15,698 bases of DNA, taken from NCBI GenBank assembly GCA_034408745.1, contig JAWXCM010000030.1:1-15698 (forward strand), read 5' to 3'. Below the pieces are notes generated by a model, which was not told the origin of the DNA, searched no databases, and worked only from the letters and a program-made list of their open reading frames with translations. The position numbers and the translations under genes were made by a program. Of the stretch, positions 1 through 7,797 are shown one piece after another. Position 1 is the first letter of the stretch, and each line of letters starts with the position of its first letter. Source of the DNA: JAWXCM01 sp034408745 (GTDB lineage Bacteria > Acidobacteriota > Terriglobia > Bryobacterales > Bryobacteraceae).

Positions 1-71
1 GAAAACAGTTGACGGTTAACGTATCAAGTGTTTCACCATTCTGAAGCAGGCCGATAACGTCGTGGACCGCA
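1..71. repeat. Terminal direct repeat, left copy (71 bp)
   Basis: Bases 1-71 are identical to 15628-15698, the last 71 bases of the window. The repeat begins and ends exactly at the window edges, as expected for a contig that closes on itself through an assembly overlap; a true flanking duplication would normally continue into other sequence. It lies wholly inside the minus-strand DUF433 reading frame. Removing one copy gives a 15,627-bp circle. Confidence 0.95.
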
Positions 72-202
72 ATCCGGGCACCTTCCACGATGAGGTTCCC
101 GCTCCGCACGCCGGTCGAGCGGACGAGGTAGCGATACGTCTCCGAGGTCGAGCCCATATATTTCATGGGCACGCGGTGGTCGTGCAGGTCGGCGGAGGCC
201 AT
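1..202 (-). CDS. DUF433-family antitoxin, 5' part (gene continues at 15627-15521)
   Basis: N-terminal two thirds of a DUF433 protein, the usual antitoxin partner of DUF5615 PIN-like toxins. I read it from ATG at 202-200; another in-frame ATG is at 166-164 and neither has a strong ribosome binding site. The segment shows the family pattern of a beta-strand and turn (VEGARIAVHDVIGLL) followed by a helix and GETLDTL. The frame runs off base 1 and, when the ends are joined, continues without a shift at 15627 to a TGA at 15523-15521, for 102 residues in all. The family's first GGKP-like motif is degenerate here (RSGNLIVEG). The stop overlaps the GTG start of the DUF5615 gene, so the pair looks translationally coupled. 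The function as a DNA-binding antitoxin is inferred from family and pairing. Confidence 0.8.
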   Translation of the reverse strand, partial: MASADLHDHRVPMKYMGSTSETYRYLVRSTGVRSGNLIVEGARIAVHDVIGLLQNGETLDTLTVNCF

Positions 203-732
203 TGCGGCTCGGCCACGGGCTCATAGGTCGCGTGGGTGCTGCAACCTCGAAACGCGCCTGCTCAACAACATCGGCGCGAACAGGCAATCTTCTGGCAGGA
301 CGACCCCAACTTCTGGCACTACCTGCTGGCCAACAGCGGCGGACGCCGGGATTGGCGCGGACGGAGCCACCGACGCAGCGGACACCGCTTCGCGCCTGGC
401 GTCCATGGTAGAGGTCTCGAGCTACCTGGTCGGCTGCTCGGCTTCCGGCAACGTCTTGAACGTCAGCCTTGAAACCGGCGTGAACGGCCCAGTGGCAGCC
501 CGCCCCACCCTGAATTTTTCTCCTTTGGCTACGTATGCCTCAGTGCGCGCGTGCTTACGCCCGCCAGAAAGAGGCTTCCCGCGGGTTTTCTGTCCATGTT
601 CGCGATCGGCATGACTCTGATTGTTCTTCACGAACGGTTAGGACGCAGGGCCGCCGCGCTCCTCCGCCTGCTCCCTCAATTGGGTAGGGCAATTAAGCGG
701 GCGCTCTCGGGACGTTTTCTGTGCTCAGTGTC
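203..732. other. 530-bp stretch with no recognisable gene
   Basis: This lies between the start of the DUF433 gene and the end of the Tat-exported protein gene. A plus-strand frame stays open from 165 to 614. A minus-strand frame stays open from 631 to 221 except for one TAG at 424-422. Neither product resembles a family I know, and mutual opening of opposite strands is common in GC-rich DNA. I see no tRNA, iteron-type repeat or clear terminator. The promoter of the downstream toxin-antitoxin cluster would have to lie here, but I cannot point to convincing -35/-10 boxes. It may hold remnants of a lost gene. Confidence 0.5.
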
Positions 733-2886
733 TCATCCATCTGGTACAAACTTCCCCGCCTCCGGGATCATTTTTTCAAGGGCTCGCTTGAAGAGTACCG
801 GATCAACACGGGACCGTGTCACGATCTTCCACAACGACCGGCGGCTGACGCGCAAGGCCAAGGTGGACGTCAGCCAGGACTGGCTCCACCCGGATTCCGT
901 ACTCCAGGCACCCCAACCCGCGTCCGAACTGCTCGACCAGTAATCCCACTGGCTGAAGTCGAAGGCGCGGAACCATGCGCCATCGAACTGCGACAACGAC
1001 GGGACCGCGCGTGCCTGGCAGCGGACGACAAACTCTGCCAGGCGGTTCGCTGCGCGCACGTAGTACGGGTCCCCTGTCGCCGCAGCGGCCTCATGCAGGC
1101 CGATCATTGTAAAGTTCACGGTGTAGAGGAGGTCGGCCGCCGGATCACCATTGCTCTGAATGAGGGTGCCTTCGCCCAGGCCGTACTTCTCGTTCGACGT
1201 GGGCGGCATCTGCACGCCGGTCTCGACATCGGCGAGCCACTCTGCAATCGCTCCGCATTTATGTTGACGCAGCAGGATGTCACCGGCCATCGTGCGTAAC
1301 CAGCCGCGATGCTCAGGCGTGTCGGATACGCGAACGAGCCAGGCCAGTGTGAGGAGAAGGCGTGCCTGTTCAAGGGTCATGCTGTTCGAGCATCGCCAGC
1401 GCTTCGGATAGGCCTCCATCGTGAGGCGAATGCCGCGCTCAATCCGGTGGAGGAACGGCGCGTATCCCGTCTGCTGATAGGCCCATAGGAACAGCGACCA
1501 CGCCGAGGCCTGATAGTTCATGTCATGCAGGACGTTCTCCTGGTCGTAGTAGAACCGCCATCCCTTTTTGCTCAGCGGACCTTCGTCGTGCCGCCACTCA
1601 CGATGGCCGAGCCGGCCGCTCGTTCTGAAGTTGGCGAGCACCGCCCTCCAGATCCGCTCGTTCCACTTGGTGCGGCCCGCGAGCGCTTCGGCCGTGATCG
1701 CGCCGATCAGGCAGCGCGCGTTGTCGTCCCCGTAGTAAACGTTGACGCCGTTCAGTTCCTCACGGTCACTTACGCCCGCGTTCCAGCCGATCAGGCCGTA
1801 GGAAGCGCTGGCCGGATCGGCGCGTGGCCCTTGCGACATTTGTGTTTTGCCAAACAGGTAGTCGATGAGGTTGCGGGAGACGGCTCCAGGCCCGTGGGCG
1901 AGCGCGAGCGTCATCGCGGTTTCACCGACGCAGTCGGCGCGGATCCACCATCTCGCGTTCTGCGACCCATCAGGCAGAATGTCCGACGCATGCCCTTCGA
2001 GCAAACCGAGACTGCCATCGCCGAGCGGCCAGCTGGGCTCGGGCGCCGGGCCCACCTGATCTTTCCACGACGCTGCCTCAGCCACCTTATGCGCCCATTT
2101 CGGATGAATGAAGAGCCGAGCCTTGCCGTACCAGGCGGCTCCGCGCTGCATCGCGATCGCTTCCGCGTTCGCGGGAAGGACAGCTGTCGCGGAGTATGAG
2201 GGACGAACGCGCGGCGTCGACGGCTTCATCGTCGCCGGCGCCTTCAACCAGCCGAGGATTCCCTCCCAGACCCACAGCCAGGATTGCACAGGCCCGTAGC
2301 GCGACGTGACGAACTGGCTGAGTGTCGTTGCCGCGATCATGAAGCCCGGGGCCGGCTCATATAAGAGCGGTGTCGAGTCACCCGGGACTCCGAACACGGC
2401 GTAGTCGAAGCCGGCGATTCTCGCGAGCCGTAAGTGAATCGTGGCAGGCTGCGGTGACGGAACATAGCGGCAGCGATGAGCCGACAGAATCCTCTGATTG
2501 TGCGCTTCGCCGAACAGGTTGCTGACCACCGCAACCCGTTCCCACTCGGCGACTCGCGGAGCCTCGGAGCTTTGCCAGCCGCAGTACTCGGCAAAGACGC
2601 GGAGCTTTCGCTCGCCGGCTGTGGCGATCAGTTCGGAAGTAAGGACGAGCGGCTCCTGCGCGGCGAGGAGCAGAACTGCAGATCCGTGCGGCGCGCGACG
2701 CACGGCCTCGATCGGATCGTCGAACCGTGCCGCCTGGACACCGCCACTGCTGAGAATCTGGAAGAGGTCGCTGGTTGCCGGGCAACTCATCGTCACTTCC
2801 GGCGACCCCTGAGCCCGAAGCAAGCCTGAAAGAGTGAGGCCGGCGGCGAACTGCCGCCGGCTCAGAGAGTGTCTTGGACGTCTCAT
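733..2886 (-). CDS. Tat-exported protein with probable six-hairpin glycosidase-like C-terminal region
   Basis: A 717-residue protein. The N-terminus carries a twin-arginine signal (S-R-R-Q-F at residues 9-13, then a hydrophobic stretch to about residue 26), so it should be exported folded. Residues about 40-190 look like an alpha/beta domain with alternating strands and helices; I cannot name it securely, though a glutamine-amidotransferase-like fold is possible. From about residue 290 to 690 it is helix-rich with many Trp, Tyr and Asp residues (for example GWNAGVSDREELNG and GWGAWSTESGW), as in (alpha/alpha)6-toroid enzymes such as six-hairpin glycosidases. No catalytic residues can be assigned. 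It starts 14 bp after the TonB receptor stop, with GGAG right after that stop as a ribosome binding site, so it belongs to the receptor operon and probably processes the receptor's ligand. Confidence 0.75.
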   Translation of the reverse strand: MRRPRHSLSRRQFAAGLTLSGLLRAQGSPEVTMSCPATSDLFQILSSGGVQAARFDDPIEAVRRAPHGSAVLLLAAQEPLVLTSELIATAGERKLRVFAEYCGWQSSEAPRVAEWERVAVVSNLFGEAHNQRILSAHRCRYVPSPQPATIHLRLARIAGFDYAVFGVPGDSTPLLYEPAPGFMIAATTLSQFVTSRYGPVQSWLWVWEGILGWLKAPATMKPSTPRVRPSYSATAVLPANAEAIAMQRGAAWYGKARLFIHPKWAHKVAEAASWKDQVGPAPEPSWPLGDGSLGLLEGHASDILPDGSQNARWWIRADCVGETAMTLALAHGPGAVSRNLIDYLFGKTQMSQGPRADPASASYGLIGWNAGVSDREELNGVNVYYGDDNARCLIGAITAEALAGRTKWNERIWRAVLANFRTSGRLGHREWRHDEGPLSKKGWRFYYDQENVLHDMNYQASAWSLFLWAYQQTGYAPFLHRIERGIRLTMEAYPKRWRCSNSMTLEQARLLLTLAWLVRVSDTPEHRGWLRTMAGDILLRQHKCGAIAEWLADVETGVQMPPTSNEKYGLGEGTLIQSNGDPAADLLYTVNFTMIGLHEAAAATGDPYYVRAANRLAEFVVRCQARAVPSLSQFDGAWFRAFDFSQWDYWSSSSDAGWGAWSTESGWSQSWLTSTLALRVSRRSLWKIVTRSRVDPVLFKRALEKMIPEAGKFVPDG

Positions 2887-2900
2887 AAACCTGCTGCTCC

Positions 2901-5900
2901 CTAGAACAAGTACTTCAGCGCGACCTGGACTTCACGCGGTCGTCCGGCACCGGTGATCACGCCAAAACCCGCTATTCCCACGGCACGGCCGGGCGCGCTG
3001 AAATTGGTGTGATTCGGAAAGTTGAAGAACTCGGCGCGGATCTGTAAACGGTGCGTCTCCGTGATGGCCAGATTCTTGTGCAGCGAAAAATCCCATGAGA
3101 TGGTCCCAGGGCCCGACAGTATCCCGCGTCCGGAGTTGCCGGGCACGTAAAGCCGCGGGACCGCGAAAGCATCGGTGTTGAAGTAGCGGTTGATCGTCGG
3201 ATTGTCGACCGTCACGTCGCCACCGATATAGTCGGCGCGAACATTGCCCTGGCCGATGTTGAGCCGGTCGCCTGCGGCGGCGATGGTCAGTGGCTGGCCC
3301 GTTTGGCCGATGAAGATAGAACTCAGGTCCCAGCCGCCTGCGATTCCGTCGACGATCCGCGACCGCCTGTCGAGAAAGCGCCGTCCTTTGCCGAACGGGA
3401 GCTGGTAGACGGCGCTGAGCGTGAACCGCTGACGAATGTCGAATGTCGGACGGCCCTTCTCGCAGGAGTGTGCGCATCGCGGGTCCTGTCCCTGGAAGCC
3501 GCCGCGGTCGCCATTGCTAGTGGTCACATCGTCGAGCGCTTTGCCAAAGGCGTAGCTGCTCAGCAGCAAGAGGCCCTTCGAGAACTGCCGCTCCAACTGC
3601 ACTTGAAGCGAATGGTAGGTGGCGTTCGACGACGAGGTCTGGAGGCCGACGTTACCTAGATCGGTCGTCAGAATGCGACGAGGTTGAATCGCACCGGGAC
3701 CGGGCAGCGCGTAATTGTAGCTCAGTCCCTTCCCCAGTCTCGTCGACTTGTTGCCCAGGTAGCCAACTTCGAGAACCGTGTCCGGAGCGATCCGCTGCTG
3801 CACGTTTAGACTGAACATCTGGACATAGCCGATCTTGAGATCGCGATCCACGCCGAAGGCTCCCGGCAGCCCGCGGCTCGCGCCGCTCGACGGGAACGGA
3901 TCGTCGAGCGTGAGGGTCGGCTGATCGGGCAGGCTGAAGTAGCTGGCCGAGTTGCCAAAGGGTGGATTGTACGGCAGGAAGTAGAAAGCGTCGTAGTTGT
4001 TGGCGCTGTAGAAGAATCCGTAGCCGCCTCGCATGATCGTGCCCATGCTTTTTAGTGGCTGGAAGGCGAAGCCAAACCGCGGTGCCAGGTTGTTCTTATC
4101 GGCGCTCGTCATCTTCTGGCCACGCTCGAACGCCTTGGGGATGAACGACTTCGTGTTCGGGTTGTAGTTCAGCGCGGTGCCTGCCACGTCGCTCGGCGGC
4201 CCCCAGTATTCGTAGCGCAGGCCGAGGTTCAACGTCAGCCGGTTCGAGACGCGCCAGTCGTCCTGGGCATAGAGAAACGTCTCGCGGGTGCGGTAGTTGG
4301 CGGCGGTTACGTCGTAGGGCGAGTCGCCAAGGCTTGTACTCTGCGGGAAGCCGAGCAGGAAATCGCCGAGCGAGTCGCCCGAGTATTGGCCGGTGAAGCC
4401 AAAGGCGCCCTTTTTGATGAGCGGCACCAGCTGCTGACCCTGGCGGCGGACCGAGTTCACGCCAAACTTCACGGCGTGTTTGCCGCGATGGAACATCGCG
4501 TTGTCGATCAGTTCAAAGTTGTTCTGCGTTATGTAGAACGGACGAGTGATGCCTGCGGGGAATCCGTTCCAGCCGTTGAGGCCCGTATCAGGAATGTCGG
4601 CGAACCGGGGATCGCGGGTGACACCCGGGATGTTGAATTTGACGGGGAATTCGGGGCGCTGAAGACGGCGGCCGAAGGCGAACGGGATGCGCGTGTAGCC
4701 GAAGCGGGCCTCATTGATGAGTGTCGGCGTCAGCGTGCGTGTATAGCCGACGATTGCGCTCTTGGGGCCGTCCTTGATGAGATCGGCGAGGTCAGCGTAG
4801 GCGGGTACACCACCGTTATCGGTGGCCGATTGCATGTAGCGGATGAAGATCTGATCGCGGCTCGTGGCGCCGTAGTCGCCACGGGCGATGTACTGGTTGT
4901 TGTTGACGAATCCGCTGCCGGCGAACGCGTAGTTGCGAAGTGGGTCGCCCGGGTTGTTGGGCTCGGGCCAGAGTTCGGCCAAGCCGGCTGAGATCCTGTG
5001 GATGCGATTGGTGGGAATACGGTTACCCGCGAACGGAACGCGAGTCAGCGGATCGACGATCACCTTGCCCAGGCCGGACAGATCGCCGGCCCTCTGTGCG
5101 GCGTTGGGCACGCGCGCCGTTCCACTCACCGCACGTCGCTCGCGAATGCCTTCGTAGCTGCCGAAGAAGAACAGCTTGTTTCTCTTGACCGGGCCGCCGA
5201 GAACGCCGCCGAACTGGTTATAACGGAGCGGAGCCGTTCGGCCGGTGCGGTCGAAGAAGTTGCGAGCATCCATTGCGCTGTTGCGGAGGAAGTTATAGCC
5301 GGCGCCGTGAAAATCGTTGGTTCCGCCCTTGATCGCCACATTGACAGTGCCACCAGACACCTTGCCGAACTCGGCCGGGTAGATGCCCTTTTGCACGGCA
5401 AACTCCTGAATCGCATCAACGCTCGGAGAGAGGCGGAGACCGTTATCGGAGAACTCCGTGACTTCGATGCCGTCGATCCGCACTTGGTTCGAGGCGTTCC
5501 GCTGGCCGTTGACGCTGCCGATCACTTGGCCGCTGCCGTTCGAACCGTCTCCGGCGTTCGCCGAGGCACCTAACCTCGCAATTTGCAGGAAGTTACGTCC
5601 ATTTAGCGGCAGCTCGACGATGGCCCGGGTACTGAAGACCTGGGAGGTCGAAGAATCATCCGTTTTGAGGGCGGCGGCTTCGGCTTCCACGTTCACGATG
5701 TCGTAGACTTGCCCGACGACGAGCGAGATGTCCACACGGGCAATCTGCTCGATTTTCAATTGGATGGCCTTGCTGATCGCACGCTGGAATCCAGCCGCTT
5801 CCGCCTCTACGGTGTAGATCCCGATGGGGAGCGCGGAAAGGCGGAAGGTCCCGTCGGCTTGCGTTTCGGCCGATCGGGCGAAGCCTGTCAAAGAGCTGGT

Positions 5901-6068
5901 TGCAGTTACCTTAACGCGGGAGACGAATCCCCCCGTTGGGTCGGTGACGATTCCGACGATTGCGGCCGTGCTTCCGGTTTGAGCGTGAAGGGCAGGCGTT
6001 AAGATGGCCATGCCAGCGCAGAAGGAAAGCAGAGCGAATCTATGGAAGGCAGCGGTCTGGTGTGACAT
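2901..6068 (-). CDS. TonB-dependent outer-membrane receptor with carboxypeptidase regulatory-like domain (Oar-like)
   Basis: I start it at ATG 6068-6066 because AAAGGGA sits just upstream; an in-frame ATG at 6116 would add 16 residues ahead of the signal peptide. The 1055-residue product has a signal peptide (hydrophobic residues 11-25, cleavage likely after ALHA near 29). A CarboxypepD_reg-like domain follows at about 34-112 (IVGIVTDPTGG, GTFRLSALPIGIYTVEAEA). Next comes a plug domain at about 130-245 with ELPLNGRNF and VSGGTVNVAIKGGTNDFHG, then a long beta-barrel with strands such as RLTLNLGLRYEYWGP. It ends in a terminal Phe, as outer-membrane barrels do. These receptors are abundant in Acidobacteriota. 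It likely imports or binds the substrate handled by the neighbouring operon. Length is normal for the family. Confidence 0.93.
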   Translation of the reverse strand: MSHQTAAFHRFALLSFCAGMAILTPALHAQTGSTAAIVGIVTDPTGGFVSRVKVTATSSLTGFARSAETQADGTFRLSALPIGIYTVEAEAAGFQRAISKAIQLKIEQIARVDISLVVGQVYDIVNVEAEAAALKTDDSSTSQVFSTRAIVELPLNGRNFLQIARLGASANAGDGSNGSGQVIGSVNGQRNASNQVRIDGIEVTEFSDNGLRLSPSVDAIQEFAVQKGIYPAEFGKVSGGTVNVAIKGGTNDFHGAGYNFLRNSAMDARNFFDRTGRTAPLRYNQFGGVLGGPVKRNKLFFFGSYEGIRERRAVSGTARVPNAAQRAGDLSGLGKVIVDPLTRVPFAGNRIPTNRIHRISAGLAELWPEPNNPGDPLRNYAFAGSGFVNNNQYIARGDYGATSRDQIFIRYMQSATDNGGVPAYADLADLIKDGPKSAIVGYTRTLTPTLINEARFGYTRIPFAFGRRLQRPEFPVKFNIPGVTRDPRFADIPDTGLNGWNGFPAGITRPFYITQNNFELIDNAMFHRGKHAVKFGVNSVRRQGQQLVPLIKKGAFGFTGQYSGDSLGDFLLGFPQSTSLGDSPYDVTAANYRTRETFLYAQDDWRVSNRLTLNLGLRYEYWGPPSDVAGTALNYNPNTKSFIPKAFERGQKMTSADKNNLAPRFGFAFQPLKSMGTIMRGGYGFFYSANNYDAFYFLPYNPPFGNSASYFSLPDQPTLTLDDPFPSSGASRGLPGAFGVDRDLKIGYVQMFSLNVQQRIAPDTVLEVGYLGNKSTRLGKGLSYNYALPGPGAIQPRRILTTDLGNVGLQTSSSNATYHSLQVQLERQFSKGLLLLSSYAFGKALDDVTTSNGDRGGFQGQDPRCAHSCEKGRPTFDIRQRFTLSAVYQLPFGKGRRFLDRRSRIVDGIAGGWDLSSIFIGQTGQPLTIAAAGDRLNIGQGNVRADYIGGDVTVDNPTINRYFNTDAFAVPRLYVPGNSGRGILSGPGTISWDFSLHKNLAITETHRLQIRAEFFNFPNHTNFSAPGRAVGIAGFGVITGAGRPREVQVALKYLF

Positions 6069-6144
6069 CAAGTTCCCTTTCTCAGAAGCCCACGGGCCTA
6101 CGGCATTTCTTGCCACAGCCGGGCGGTGAAGTAGAGTCTAGCGG

Positions 6145-6173
6145 AGTATCACACAATCGATCAAACATGTCAA
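6145..6173 (-). promoter_or_regulatory. Candidate sigma70-type promoter of the TonB receptor operon
   Basis: On the minus strand a perfect TTGACA (6173-6168) is followed after exactly 17 bases by GATACT (6150-6145), which matches the -10 consensus at four of six positions. Transcription would begin near 6138, leaving a leader of about 70 bases before ATG 6068. The spacer contains the CAATCGATCAA box, so a protein bound there would block polymerase. Confidence 0.6.
6154..6164. promoter_or_regulatory. Putative operator box 1 (CAATCGATCAA)
   Basis: This 11-bp sequence is the exact reverse complement of box 2 at 6230-6240 and contains the palindrome ATCGAT. It lies between the -35 and -10 elements of the receptor promoter. 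It is a candidate binding site for the adjacent GntR-family regulator; this is inferred from position and repetition. Confidence 0.55.
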
Positions 6174-6229
6174 TCCCACGCTTGAGATAATTTTCTAGGC
6201 GGGTAACAAAGGCGATGTCGTGCATAAAG

Positions 6230-6240
6230 TTGATCGATTG
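6230..6240. promoter_or_regulatory. Putative operator box 2 (TTGATCGATTG)
   Basis: Exact reverse complement of box 1, centred 77 bp from it. It ends two bases before the TTGACA at 6243 that may drive the regulator operon, so a bound protein would overlap or abut that promoter. Confidence 0.55.
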
Positions 6241-6242
6241 AC

Positions 6243-6271
6243 TTGACACTTGAGCTCCCCTGAGGCATCAT
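6243..6271 (+). promoter_or_regulatory. Candidate promoter of the gntR operon
   Basis: TTGACA at 6243-6248 is followed after 17 bases by CATCAT at 6266-6271, which matches four of six -10 positions. The predicted start of transcription, near 6278, would leave almost no leader before ATG 6284, so either the mRNA is nearly leaderless or the true -10 differs. Confidence 0.35.
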
Positions 6272-6283
6272 TTAGAGGTGTCA

Positions 6284-6985
6284 ATGCTCAAACTTGTCGA
6301 TATTGATCGATCAAGAAATCTGGTACCCCAAGTCACTGAACGCCTGGAGGATGCCATCCTTCTCGGGCTACTTGCACCGGGTGAGGAAGTCCCGCAACTG
6401 AAGCTGGCCCAGCAGTTCGGGCTTTCGCAGACTGCAATCCGCGAGGCGCTGCAGGAACTGGAGCGGCGAGGTCTGGTGACGCAACGTGGCCGCACCAAGA
6501 CTGTCACGGATTTTTCCGAGGAGGATCTGGCGCATCTCTTCGAGGTCAGGCTGTCGCTTGAACCATTGGCTTGCCGCCTCGCGGCGACTCACTTCACCGA
6601 AGCGCTAGGACGGGAACTCGAAGAACAGCTGCGGCTGATGCAGAAGTCCGCTGATGAACAGAATGCGCGTGAGCATGTCCGCCACGACCTGCAGTTTCAC
6701 CGGACGATCTGGGCCGGGCAGCCCAACCGCTACCTGGAGCAGCACCTCAATCAGGTGTGCGCGTCACTGTTCGCCTATGAACTGGTTCGCCGCACGCAGG
6801 CCAATTACCTCGACTTCGGCTGGAACATGAGACAAACGACAATGATCTTCAGGGTCCTCCGCACACGCGACGGCGACCTCGCCGAGCGCGTGATCCGTCG
6901 CACGATTACCCGTTTCTACCGGCGCGACACGTCGGACTACCGGCGTATCGGTGGCGTCCCATCGGGCGGGGAGCGCGGGGTATGA
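6284..6985 (+). CDS. GntR-family transcriptional regulator, FadR-type (FCD) subfamily
   Basis: I start at ATG 6284 because GAGG at 6275-6278 is well spaced; GTG 6278 would add two residues. The 233-residue protein has a winged helix-turn-helix at about 14-75 (QVTERLEDAILLGLLAPGEEV, LAQQFGLSQTAIREALQELERRGLV), which is the GntR hallmark. An all-helical FCD effector domain follows at about 82-215. Of the usual metal ligands, D135 and H139 (DLQFH) are present. The two later histidines are missing: QTTMI stands where EH is normal and RRTI where RRHI is normal. The gene is first in the plus operon and divergent from the receptor, which fits a local repressor responding to a carboxylic-acid-like inducer. 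ATCGAT boxes surround its start. It overlaps the next gene by 4 bp. Confidence 0.93.
   Translation: MLKLVDIDRSRNLVPQVTERLEDAILLGLLAPGEEVPQLKLAQQFGLSQTAIREALQELERRGLVTQRGRTKTVTDFSEEDLAHLFEVRLSLEPLACRLAATHFTEALGRELEEQLRLMQKSADEQNAREHVRHDLQFHRTIWAGQPNRYLEQHLNQVCASLFAYELVRRTQANYLDFGWNMRQTTMIFRVLRTRDGDLAERVIRRTITRFYRRDTSDYRRIGGVPSGGERGV
6303..6314. promoter_or_regulatory. Putative operator box 3 (TTGATCGATCAA)
   Basis: A perfect 12-bp palindrome inside codons 7-11 of the regulator gene, sharing the ATCGATCAA core with box 1 and centred 73 bp from box 2. Spacings of 77 and 73 bp are about seven helical turns, so all three boxes could lie on one face of the helix. Part of the palindrome is constrained by coding. 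Confidence 0.45.
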
Positions 6986-7797
6986 GCGGCCATCTCTACC
7001 GCAGTCTGACATGGACCGAGACGCGTGCGGCGGCCGAGCGCGGCGCGGTAATCGTGATCCCTGTGGCGGCGATCGAGCAGCACGGGCATCACCTCCCGGT
7101 CGACGTCGATAACCTGCTCGTCGAGCACGTGACGGAGGAAGCGGCGAAGCGGTCGGAAGGGCAGTTGGTCGTGGTCCCCATGATTCACTACGGATTCAAC
7201 GAACACAACATGGGCTTTCCCGGCACTGTTTCAATCCGCGAGACCGTTTTCATGGATTTCTGCTACGACGTTGCGCATTCGTTCGTCCGGCAAGGCTTCG
7301 ACCGGATTATCTTCATCAATGGACACGGCAGCAATCAGATGCTGCTGAATTTGGTGGCGCGCCGGATCGTGAACACGACCAAGGCCTTGGCTGCGAGTGT
7401 CGCGCACTGGGCCCTGGCCAAGGAGAAGGTTGACGAACTGAGGGAGTCAGCCTTTCCCGGTGGGATGGCGCACGCGTGTGAATTCGAGACGGCGATCTAC
7501 ATGCACCTTCGGCCGGACCTGGTGAAGGCCGACTTGATTCCCGATCGGGAGGTTCCGTCGGTCACGAACGAGTTCCTCTACGAAGATCTCTTCGGCAGCG
7601 GCCCCGGCCACATGGTGGAACGGTGGAGCCGCATCACCGAGACCGGCGTGGAGGGCGACGCCAATCTAGCCACACCGGAAAAGGGCCGGGAGTTCGCCGA
7701 GTGTTCGATTCGCAAGCTGATCGAGTTCGGCAAGTTCTTCCGCAACTACCAGAGCCCGCCTGACCGGGACTTCAACTATCGCAATCCCGCGCTATGA
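6982..7797 (+). CDS. Creatininase-family amidohydrolase
   Basis: A 271-residue protein of the creatininase superfamily (creatinine amidohydrolase and relatives such as MftE and ArfB), metal-dependent enzymes that hydrolyse amide bonds, often in small rings. Family motifs are in order: IEQHGHHLPVDVD at 31-43 (E32, H34, D43 as likely metal ligands), NEHNMGFPGT at 73-82, INGHGSN at 112-118, and HACEFET at 164-170, which replaces the usual HAGELET. Length is normal. ATG overlaps the regulator stop (ATGA), and its own stop overlaps the symporter start the same way. No signal peptide is seen, so it is cytoplasmic. Substrate is unknown; true creatininase activity should not be assumed because the family is broad. 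Confidence 0.9.
   Translation: MSGHLYRSLTWTETRAAAERGAVIVIPVAAIEQHGHHLPVDVDNLLVEHVTEEAAKRSEGQLVVVPMIHYGFNEHNMGFPGTVSIRETVFMDFCYDVAHSFVRQGFDRIIFINGHGSNQMLLNLVARRIVNTTKALAASVAHWALAKEKVDELRESAFPGGMAHACEFETAIYMHLRPDLVKADLIPDREVPSVTNEFLYEDLFGSGPGHMVERWSRITETGVEGDANLATPEKGREFAECSIRKLIEFGKFFRNYQSPPDRDFNYRNPAL

Noticed and set aside
1..71. 71-bp terminal repeats as att sites or a transposon target duplication
   Set aside because: The repeats end exactly at the contig ends and lie inside one continuous gene frame; an assembly overlap of a closed loop explains this more simply. It cannot be fully excluded without reads.
165..614. 149-residue plus-strand open frame as a gene
   Set aside because: It overlaps the antitoxin start on the other strand, has no ribosome binding site, no recognisable domain and an Ala/Ser/Thr/Arg-rich composition typical of shadow frames in GC-rich DNA.
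4386..4991. 201-residue plus-strand frame inside the TonB receptor gene
   Set aside because: Antisense shadow of a clearly coding receptor gene; valine- and glutamate-rich low-information product.
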